From JADJNW01 sp964517175 (GTDB taxonomy: Bacteria; Bacteroidota; Bacteroidia; Chitinophagales; Saprospiraceae), in the NCBI GenBank assembly GCA_964517175.1, contig CAZFBU010000078.1:1-20641 (forward strand): 20,641 nt of DNA, given 5' to 3'. Numbering within the stretch: position 1 is the stretch's first letter; each line of letters opens with the position of its first letter. This document shows, piece after piece, positions 14,667 through 20,641 of the stretch. A program made the position numbers and the translations under genes. The notes beneath the pieces were generated by a model. It ran no database searches, was not told where the DNA came from, and worked only from the letters and a program-made list of their open reading frames with translations.

Positions 14667-14730
14667 GTTATTGGTGATTTGGTATTTGTGATTGAGAATA
14701 TGTGCTCCCAAGTCACAAATAACCAATAAC
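14667..14730 (-). repeat. Interrupted inverted repeat in the sdhA-sdhB spacer
   Basis: The outer arms GTTATTGGT (14667-14675) and ACCAATAAC (14722-14730) and the inner arms TATTTGTGA (14683-14691) and TCACAAATA (14713-14721) pair perfectly, 18 bp in all. The right arms are contiguous; the left are split by a 7-base bulge. The loop is 21 bases. It would form in the operon mRNA between the sdhA stop and the sdhB start. Confidence 0.7.
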
Positions 14731-14734
14731 CTTT

Positions 14735-16732
14735 TTATTTATAACTTCTGGTTTTCAATTCTATATTCTCGAATATCAGTTTTTCCTTGTGCAGCACCGG
14801 ATCGTCGTCGCCTTTGTATTCCCAGGCAGCCACGTAGGTATAATTTTCGTCGTCGCGTACGGCTTCGCCGTCTTCGGTTTGGTATTCCTCGCGAAAGTGA
14901 CCGCCGCAGGATTCGTTGCGATCCAGGGCATCGACAATCATCATTTCACCCAGTTCAATGAAATCCGCTACGCGACCTGCTTTCTCCAACTCGGCGTTGT
15001 ATTCATCCAATGAGCCGGGCACGAAGACGTCTTCATAGAATTCTTTTTTCAAATCTCGAATCATCTGGCGCGCTTTGGTCAAACCTTCGATGCTGCGCGA
15101 CATACCGCAGTATTCCCACATGATTTTACCCAGGCGACGGTGGAAGCTTTCGACCGATTGATTGCCATCATTGTTGATAAAATGCTCCAGTTGTTGACGG
15201 GTTTCCTTTTCTGTCACGTCGAATTCCGGTGCATTGGTGTCAATCTTTGCCGTGCGAATCTCATCCGAAAGGAAGCTGCCAATGGTATAAGGCAGTACGA
15301 AATAACCATCCGCCAGACCCTGCATCAGAGCGGAAGCGCCGAGTCGGTTCGCGCCATGATCGGAAAAATTGCATTCGCCGATAGCAAACAAACCCGGAAC
15401 GTTGGTTTCCAGGTTGTAATCTACCCAAAGTCCGCCCATTGTGTAATGCACCGCCGGATAAATTTTCATCGGCATTTCATAAGGATTCTCGCCGGTGATT
15501 TTTTCGTACATATCGAACAGGTTGCCGTATTTTTCTTTGACAACCGCTTTGCCCAATTGGACGATTGTTGCCTGGTCGGGGTTGTGCAGCCCCTGAACGT
15601 GGGCTTGGGATTTGCCATAGCGTTCAATTGCCGATGCAAAATCCATGAATACGGCCAGTCCTGTAGGCGAAACGCCCAGCCCTTCGTCGCAGACCACTTT
15701 CGCAGCGCGCGAAGCAACGTCCCGCGGCACCAGATTGCCAAACGCCGGATAGCGGCGCTCCAGGTAGTAGTCGCGGTCTGCCTCCGGAATATCGTTGGCG
15801 GTCTTTTTGCCTCCGCGGATAGCCTGCGCATCCTCTTTTTTCCTCGGAACCCAAACGCGGCCGTCATTTCGTAAGCTTTCCGACATCAGCGTCAGCTTGG
15901 ACTGATACTCGCCCGATTGCGGAATGCAAGTCGGGTGAATTTGCGTAAAGCAAGGGTTTGCCATGTAAGCGCCCCGCTTCACAGCCCGCCAGGCAGCCGT
16001 TACATTCGAGCCCATCGCATTGGTAGAAAGGTAGAAAACATTACCGTAGCCACCGGTTGCCAGTACCACGCAGTGCGCACCGAAGCGCTCCAGCTCGCCG
16101 GTGAGCAGATTGCGGGCGATGATGCCCCGCGCCTTATCGTCGATCATCACTAAATCCAACATTTCGTGGCGGTTGTACATTTCAACCGATCCATTGGCGA
16201 TTTGGCGTGAGAGTGATTGATAAGCACCCAGCAGCAACTGCTGACCGGTTTGACCGCGCGCGTAGAAGGTACGGCTCACCTGTACGCCGCCGAAAGAGCG
16301 ATTTTCCAGCAATCCGCCGTATTCCCGAGCAAAAGGCACGCCCTGCGCTACTGCCTGGTCGATGATATTGGTGCTCACTTCTGCCAGCCGGTGCACATTG
16401 GCTTCGCGGGAGCGGTAGTCACCGCCTTTGATCGTATCGTAAAACAAGCGATAGACGCTGTCGCCGTCGTTCTGATAATTTTTAGCAGCATTGATACCGC
16501 CCTGTGCAGCGATGCTGTGCGCGCGCCGGGGGCTGTCGTGAAAGGTGAAGCATTTGACGTTGTAGCCCAGTTCGCCGAGCGAAGCCGCCGCCGAGGCACC
16601 CGCCAGTCCGGTACCCACTACGATGATGTCAATACGTCTTTTATTTGCCGGCGCTACCAACGGAACCGTAGAGCGGTATTTCGTCCACTTTTCCGATAAA
16701 TCGCCAGGAGGTATTTTACTATTCAATTCCAT
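14735..16732 (-). CDS. sdhA: Succinate dehydrogenase/fumarate reductase flavoprotein subunit
   Basis: 665-aa catalytic subunit of complex II, interconverting succinate and fumarate. The FAD-binding GTGLAG motif is at 40-45. His72 in AHSIAAQGGINAA is the expected covalent flavin ligand. The capping-domain and active-site signatures are present: FTQIHPTCIP with its His, a VPRDVASRA arginine, HYTMGGLWVD and the HGANRLGASALMQGL arginine region. The long form (about 665 residues, with a VPRKKEDAQAIRGGKKTAND-like insert) is normal for Bacteroidota and epsilonproteobacterial b558-type enzymes, compared with about 590 in E. coli. The start ATG at 16732 gives the family-like MELNSKIPPGDLSEKW opening. 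It is the middle gene of the operon; both spacers, to sdhC (82 bp) and sdhB (81 bp), are AT-rich and repetitive. Confidence 0.97.
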   Translation of the reverse strand: MELNSKIPPGDLSEKWTKYRSTVPLVAPANKRRIDIIVVGTGLAGASAAASLGELGYNVKCFTFHDSPRRAHSIAAQGGINAAKNYQNDGDSVYRLFYDTIKGGDYRSREANVHRLAEVSTNIIDQAVAQGVPFAREYGGLLENRSFGGVQVSRTFYARGQTGQQLLLGAYQSLSRQIANGSVEMYNRHEMLDLVMIDDKARGIIARNLLTGELERFGAHCVVLATGGYGNVFYLSTNAMGSNVTAAWRAVKRGAYMANPCFTQIHPTCIPQSGEYQSKLTLMSESLRNDGRVWVPRKKEDAQAIRGGKKTANDIPEADRDYYLERRYPAFGNLVPRDVASRAAKVVCDEGLGVSPTGLAVFMDFASAIERYGKSQAHVQGLHNPDQATIVQLGKAVVKEKYGNLFDMYEKITGENPYEMPMKIYPAVHYTMGGLWVDYNLETNVPGLFAIGECNFSDHGANRLGASALMQGLADGYFVLPYTIGSFLSDEIRTAKIDTNAPEFDVTEKETRQQLEHFINNDGNQSVESFHRRLGKIMWEYCGMSRSIEGLTKARQMIRDLKKEFYEDVFVPGSLDEYNAELEKAGRVADFIELGEMMIVDALDRNESCGGHFREEYQTEDGEAVRDDENYTYVAAWEYKGDDDPVLHKEKLIFENIELKTRSYK

Positions 16733-16749
16733 ATCTTGAAGTATTGTTA

Positions 16750-16801
16750 ATTGCTGATTGTTAATTATTGATTGCTGATTGTTAATTATTGATTGCTGAT
16801 T
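16750..16801. repeat. 21-bp tandem repeat in the sdhC-sdhA spacer
   Basis: Two perfect copies of a 21-bp unit (16750-16770 and 16771-16791; unit ATTGCTGATTGTTAATTATTG minus its last base in the third copy region) are followed by a third that matches for ten bases. The plus strand has almost no C here, so the operon mRNA would be A/C/U-rich and unstructured. Confidence 0.85.
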
Positions 16802-16814
16802 TGATGAGCGCTTC

Positions 16815-17504
16815 TTACTTCGTCAGGTACATAATGATCGGTATAATTGCAAAGCCCAATGGAATGATAATTGCGTAAGCTCTGCCGACGAAACGGACGA
16901 CCGGGGTGTATTTCTCATGGTCCAGCCCCAGTGTCTGGAAGGCACTCTGAAAGCCATGCCACAGGTGGAAAGCGATCACGACCATAGAAATCACGTAAAA
17001 GATAACAAAGCCGAGGTTTTCGTAGGTCAAGGAAACGATGTAATACAAATCCTTATATTGCTTGCCCTCAATCGTTGCATAAGGCAATACGTCCATTTTC
17101 ATCTGCAGCCAGAACTGATACAAATGGATGAGAATAAACACGAAAATGATAGTGCCCAATGCCCCCATACGAACAGATGCAGAGCGGGTGGACCAGGCAG
17201 TAGTAACGGCATTCACCTTGTAGCGCTTCGGACCGCGAGCAGCGCGATTCTTGCGCCACAGAAGCCAGCCCTGAACGGCATGGACGAGGATGGAAACATA
17301 CAGCAGGTAAGAAACCGTTTTGATGATTGGGTCGTGCGTCATTTTGTAAGCGTACAAATTGAACAAATCACCGCCATCATTAGCCAGTAGCTGCAGATTA
17401 CCGGCCAAATGCACGACGAGAAATAAAATCAGGAACAATCCCGTTAAACTCATAACGAACTTTTTTCCGATTGAAGAAGTCAGAAAATTGGTGAACCAAT
17501 TCAT
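16815..17504 (-). CDS. sdhC: Succinate dehydrogenase/fumarate reductase cytochrome b558 subunit
   Basis: 229-aa membrane anchor of complex II that holds heme and exchanges electrons with menaquinone. Five hydrophobic segments are visible at about 15-35, 62-82, 114-134, 165-185 and 208-226, the layout of the single-anchor (type B, Bacillus/Wolinella-like) enzyme, so no separate sdhD is needed and none is present. Candidate heme-ligand histidines inside helices are His32, His75, His127 and His180 (plus His183). The opening MNWFTNFLTSSIGKKFVMSLTG is typical of the Bacteroidota b558 family. I chose ATG at 17504; the longer frame starting with TTG at 17552 adds 16 polar residues. It is the first gene of the operon, with a good promoter 60-90 bp upstream. 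Confidence 0.95.
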   Translation of the reverse strand: MNWFTNFLTSSIGKKFVMSLTGLFLILFLVVHLAGNLQLLANDGGDLFNLYAYKMTHDPIIKTVSYLLYVSILVHAVQGWLLWRKNRAARGPKRYKVNAVTTAWSTRSASVRMGALGTIIFVFILIHLYQFWLQMKMDVLPYATIEGKQYKDLYYIVSLTYENLGFVIFYVISMVVIAFHLWHGFQSAFQTLGLDHEKYTPVVRFVGRAYAIIIPLGFAIIPIIMYLTK

Positions 17505-17565
17505 GTGCTGTGATTTTGTCGTTTTTCTTTTTTGTAAATACGTATTTGCCAAAAAAAGGCAGCCA

Positions 17566-17596
17566 CAAATCTAATTCATAAAGGCTTATCACCCAA
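17566..17596 (-). promoter_or_regulatory. Bacteroidota-type promoter of the sdhCAB operon
   Basis: Read on the minus strand, a -33 GTTG (17597-17594) is followed by 20 bp and TAGATTTG (17573-17566), a full TAnnTTTG match. Transcription should start near 17560, giving a leader of about 55 bases before the sdhC ATG. The element is nearly the same as the one before the ECF sigma factor gene. Confidence 0.68.
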
Positions 17597-17725
17597 CGTA
17601 TGTTCGGTGTTTATACACAAGTCCAAATTATTTAGAATCATTCTACACAATAATAAGAATGAACAATTTGCACAAAACTTTATCCGTTACAAACGGGTTT
17701 TATAGATTGTTGATTAAAATTAGAA

Positions 17726-18232
17726 ATGAAGAATAACGGAAAGCCGGTCGTTCATTTCGGACATTTCATAGACAAGTTTCCGGAGATAGAGCTGCCGATC
17801 ACACTCAATGACGAAATACAGCATCAGTTTAGCAAGAATAATGAACCGCTGCCGCCACTGATGATTGAGCAATATCTGGCCCCGCTCGACGGGCAGATTC
17901 CGGACGAATATACGGAGTACATTGCCTGCTTTCGCATACCGGCTACGCAGGATTTCCACGGTATCGTGTATTGGCGGGCAGAATTGCTGACCTACGAGTT
18001 TGCGCTGGCTACGTTCTCGAAGAAAGGAGAATTGATCGCCAGGAGAACGCTGGCGGGAACTTTTTACGACGGCGAGCAATTAATACAGTCGATAGCCACC
18101 ATTGATGAGGACTGGGAAATACTGATTATGTCAGGACAATCCGGCGGGGCAGATTCGTTCTACGACCCAACATCCAGCACGGTAACTCGCCTGGAATTGC
18201 TCTCGGAAGGTGAAATTGTGGAAACAGTCTGA
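17726..18232 (+). CDS. Hypothetical protein, 168 aa
   Basis: I do not recognise this protein. It is soluble and acidic, with no signal peptide, membrane helix or cysteine cluster; its single Cys is in YIACFRIPAT. The first third (KPVVHFGHFIDKFPEIELPITLNDEIQHQF) is followed by a Pro-rich acidic stretch (NEPLPPLMIEQYLAPLDG), and the last two thirds look like alternating beta strands (GIVYWRAELLTYEFALATFS, LIARRTLAGTFYDG, WEILIMSGQSGG). The strand pattern with periodic G and D would suit a small beta-propeller-like or beta-sandwich fold, but that is a guess. The ATG at 17726 is the first start in the frame and the leader is A/T rich (TTAAAATTAGAA). It is divergent from the sdh operon and lies 93 bp before the RNase R gene on the same strand. 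The frame is uninterrupted and base composition matches the neighbours, so I think it is real. Confidence 0.72.
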   Translation: MKNNGKPVVHFGHFIDKFPEIELPITLNDEIQHQFSKNNEPLPPLMIEQYLAPLDGQIPDEYTEYIACFRIPATQDFHGIVYWRAELLTYEFALATFSKKGELIARRTLAGTFYDGEQLIQSIATIDEDWEILIMSGQSGGADSFYDPTSSTVTRLELLSEGEIVETV

Positions 18233-18325
18233 TCGTTGCTACTTTAGCAAAAGGTCAGTATATTATTGAAAATACTAAGATAACGTATTGTCCAAATTAC
18301 CAGGACAAAAGATGAAAGACCAAAC

Positions 18326-20554
18326 ATGCCAAGAAAAAAAAGTAAAACACCCAAAAACAAACTCAACGGGAAAGCTTTGCAGCAGGAGATTTTAAAAATA
18401 CTGGAAAAGAATCCGCGCAGACGCTTCAACCCCCGCCAAATCGCTCAACGCATTGATGCGGACAACAACAAGGACTCCGTTACCCAAGCCCTGCAACACC
18501 TGGTTGATGCGGGTAAAGTAATGGCTCTAGGCGATTACAAATACAAATTCCGGCAACAAATTTCGCAGGAAAAAAGCAAAAAAGCGTACGAAGGCTATGT
18601 GGATATGACCCGCTCGGGCGATGCTTACATCGTAAGTGACGACCTAGAAGACGATGTGCACGTTTCTGCCAAATACCTCAACTCCGCGCTGCACGGCGAC
18701 CGGGTGCGCATCCGTGCGTGGGTACCCCGCGGCAGAAAACGCACCGAAGGCGAAGTGATAGAAGTGCTGGAACGCGCTACGGAATACTTCCTCGGCACCA
18801 TTCAATACGAAGATACCTACGCCATCGTCACGCCCGACCAGAGCTTGCAGTTGGAGATTTTCGTGGATATGCCGAATACCCACAACGCCAAAAACGGCGA
18901 TAAAGTAGTGGTAAAAATCACGGAGTGGATGCCGGAACGCCACGATGCCATGCGCGGCGAAGTGACGACCGTGCTCGGCAAAGCGGGTACCAGCGACATT
19001 GAGATGAAAGCCATCCTGATCAATCATGGCTTCCAGTTGGATTTCCCGAAGGAGGTTATGCAGGAATCGGAGAAACTATCCGACAAGATCACCGCAGAGG
19101 AGGAAGCCCGTCGGTTGGATTTGCGCGAAGTGCTCACCTTCACGATTGATCCGGAGACCGCCAAGGATTTCGACGATGCTTTGTCTTTCCGCTATCTCGA
19201 AAATGGCGAGCTGGAAGTTGGCGTGCACATTGCTGATGTCAGTCATTACGTGAAGCCCGGCACCAAACTGGATGAAGAAGCATTCGAGCGTTCTACCTCG
19301 GTTTACCTGGTGGATCGGGTGCTGCCGATGCTGCCGGAAAAGCTCTCCAACGAACTCTGCTCCTTGCGACCGCACGAGGATAAATGCACCTTTTCGGCAA
19401 TTTTCACCTTCGACCAAAATGATAAGATCATTCGCCAGTGGTTCGGTAAAACGCTAACACATTCCAATCGGCGCTTCACGTACGAAGAAGTGCAGGAGAT
19501 TCTGGATAAAGGCGAAGGCGAATATTACGACGAACTCAACAAACTCAACCAGATCGCCAAAAAACTGCGCCGCCAGCGCTTCCGCAAGGGTGCGATCAGC
19601 TTTGAAACCGAAGAAGTACAATTCCGGCTGGATGAAGAGGGCGTACCGGTGGAGGTGTACGTGAAAGAACGCCGGGATGCGCACCTACTGATTGAGGATT
19701 TTATGCTGCTGGCAAACCGCGAGGTGGCCACCTTTATTTCTGAAAAAGGCAAAGAGCAGGAAGTGCCATTCCCCTATCGGGTGCATGACGAGCCCAACCT
19801 CGAAAAAGTAGAAAATCTGGCGCGCTTCGCACACGAAATGGGCTTCGAGATGAAGATCAATTCGCCGAAAGATATTTCCAAATCCTACAATCAACTGGCG
19901 AAAGCTGCCGAGAAAAACCCAGCATTGCAATTGTTGGAGCCACTGGCCATTCGCACCATGTCAAAAGCGGAATACACGACCGAAAACATCGGGCATTATG
20001 GCCTGGCATTTGAAAATTACACCCACTTCACGTCGCCAATCCGGCGCTACTCTGATGTATTGGTGCATCGCATCCTGGAATTGAACCTGACGCCGGATTT
20101 ATACCACCGCGTGGATAAAAAGCAACTCGAAGAACGCTGCAAACACATCTCTATGCAGGAACGCAAGGCCATGGAAGCCGAGCGCGAATCGGTAAAATAC
20201 AAGCAGGTAGAATACATCGAAAAGCACGTGGGCGAAGAATTTGCCGGCTACATTTCCGGCATTATGGATCGGGGCTTCTTCGTAGCGTTAAAGGAGAATT
20301 TCGCAGAAGGTATGGTTGGGTTTGAAACCCTGAACGAGTCGTTTGAAGTTGATGACAGTCGCCTGAAAATGAAGGGCAGACGATCCGGCCGCGTACTGAA
20401 AATGGGCGACGAGGTGATGGTGCGTATCGCAGCGACGAACCTGGAAAAACGGCAGATTGATATGCAACTGGTGGAAGAGGAACTTATGACGGTTGAATCG
20501 AAACCGAAGGAAAAGGGGAAAAGCCGTGGTCGGCGCAAGGAGAGGAAAGCTTAG
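18326..20554 (+). CDS. rnr: Ribonuclease R
   Basis: 742-aa 3'-to-5' exoribonuclease of the RNB family, able to degrade structured RNA and, with tmRNA/SmpB, faulty mRNA. Residues about 15-75 form a winged-helix domain (ALQQEILKILEKNPRRRFNP...VMALGDYKYKF). Cold-shock-like OB domains span about 85-235. The RNB catalytic core begins near 260: TIDPETAKDFDDALSF places the metal-binding acids at Asp275, Asp281, Asp283 and Asp284, followed by GVHIADVSHYVKPG, VYLVDRVLPMLPEKLSNELCSL and, later, HFTSPIRRYSDVLVHR. An S1 domain lies at about 635-720 (EFAGYISGIMDRGFFVAL). A basic tail (KPKEKGKSRGRRKERKA) ends the protein, as in typical RNase R and unlike RNase II. ATG at 18326 gives a basic MPRKKSK start. 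Length is normal. The 93-bp gap to the previous gene has no clear terminator. Confidence 0.96.
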   Translation: MPRKKSKTPKNKLNGKALQQEILKILEKNPRRRFNPRQIAQRIDADNNKDSVTQALQHLVDAGKVMALGDYKYKFRQQISQEKSKKAYEGYVDMTRSGDAYIVSDDLEDDVHVSAKYLNSALHGDRVRIRAWVPRGRKRTEGEVIEVLERATEYFLGTIQYEDTYAIVTPDQSLQLEIFVDMPNTHNAKNGDKVVVKITEWMPERHDAMRGEVTTVLGKAGTSDIEMKAILINHGFQLDFPKEVMQESEKLSDKITAEEEARRLDLREVLTFTIDPETAKDFDDALSFRYLENGELEVGVHIADVSHYVKPGTKLDEEAFERSTSVYLVDRVLPMLPEKLSNELCSLRPHEDKCTFSAIFTFDQNDKIIRQWFGKTLTHSNRRFTYEEVQEILDKGEGEYYDELNKLNQIAKKLRRQRFRKGAISFETEEVQFRLDEEGVPVEVYVKERRDAHLLIEDFMLLANREVATFISEKGKEQEVPFPYRVHDEPNLEKVENLARFAHEMGFEMKINSPKDISKSYNQLAKAAEKNPALQLLEPLAIRTMSKAEYTTENIGHYGLAFENYTHFTSPIRRYSDVLVHRILELNLTPDLYHRVDKKQLEERCKHISMQERKAMEAERESVKYKQVEYIEKHVGEEFAGYISGIMDRGFFVALKENFAEGMVGFETLNESFEVDDSRLKMKGRRSGRVLKMGDEVMVRIAATNLEKRQIDMQLVEEELMTVESKPKEKGKSRGRRKERKA

Positions 20555-20563
20555 CTAGTGGCA

Positions 20564-20601
20564 AGTCATCTGGTGACGAAAACCAAAGCCACCAGATGAC
20601 T
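20564..20601. terminator. 12-bp perfect inverted repeat after rnr, probable bidirectional 3' hairpin
   Basis: AGTCATCTGGTG (20564-20575) and CACCAGATGACT (20590-20601) are perfect complements around a 14-base loop. It starts ten bases after the rnr stop. Neither side has a T-tract, so it may stabilise 3' ends or assist termination rather than act as a classic intrinsic terminator. Confidence 0.6.
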
Positions 20602-20614
20602 GTTGCTCAATCGT

Positions 20615-20641
20615 TTAGCTCACTTTTACTTCCACACTGCT
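20615..20641 (-). CDS. Possible 3' end of a convergent gene, cut by the window edge
   Basis: On the minus strand the last 27 bases read as an open frame of eight codons, SSVEVKVS, ending in TAA at 20615. The beta-strand-like ending, together with the hairpin lying between it and rnr, suggests a convergent gene. The piece is too short to assign and could be chance. Confidence 0.35.
   Translation of the reverse strand, partial: SSVEVKVS

Noticed and set aside
17686..17703. Small hairpin CCGTT-ACA-AACGG before the 168-aa protein gene
   Set aside because: A 5-bp stem with a 3-base loop and only a short T-run is too weak to call a terminator.
18215..18248. Possible promoter for rnr (ATTG-21-TACTTTAG)
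   Set aside because: There is a mismatch in the -7 element and the -33 element is weak.

Overview
The window looks like a chromosomal piece of a Bacteroidota bacterium, probably a Saprospiria/Chitinophagia-type lineage. The phylum call rests on three promoters of the Bacteroidota form (TTTG or GTTG, 19-20 bp, TAnnTTTG), starts without Shine-Dalgarno sites, a three-subunit b558-type succinate dehydrogenase/fumarate reductase, a DUF2480 protein and a YpdA-family reductase; the finer placement is a guess. The content is mostly core metabolism and RNA housekeeping. I see no tRNA, rRNA, CRISPR array, prophage or insertion sequence.

Layout. 1-1.5 kb: DUF2480 gene converging on a YpdA-like reductase. 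1.6-4.0 kb (minus): a two-gene signalling operon, a single-domain response regulator followed by a receiver-PAS-pseudokinase-receiver protein. 4.1-6.4 kb (plus): a polyprenyl diphosphate synthase and an AI-2E/PerM-type membrane protein. 6.6-8.6 kb (plus): an ECF sigma factor overlapping the gene for one protein that appears to join a cytoplasmic anti-sigma-like segment, one membrane helix, a long periplasmic linker and an outer-membrane beta-barrel. 8.6-10.7 kb: alpha/beta hydrolase (minus), DUF547 lipoprotein (plus) and SmpB (minus). 10.8-13.6 kb (minus): YbjQ-family protein and a secreted DPP-IV-type peptidase, separated by a 100-N scaffold gap. 13.8-17.6 kb (minus): the sdhC-sdhA-sdhB operon with a clear promoter and a clear terminator. 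17.7-20.6 kb (plus): an unknown 168-aa protein and RNase R, then a strong hairpin and probably the 3' tip of a convergent gene.

How genes may work together. SmpB and RNase R are the two protein partners of tmRNA trans-translation; both are here but not adjacent. The sigma factor and the barrel protein form the most interesting unit: the arrangement suggests envelope sensing in which an outer-membrane domain is covalently tied to the sigma-binding segment. The minus-strand signalling pair looks like a phospho-relay that has lost its own kinase chemistry and must depend on another kinase.

The 100-N gap is flanked by identical 55-bp sequences, so it is almost certainly an assembly artefact: two contigs overlap there and no sequence need be missing. 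Removing it shortens the window by 155 bp.
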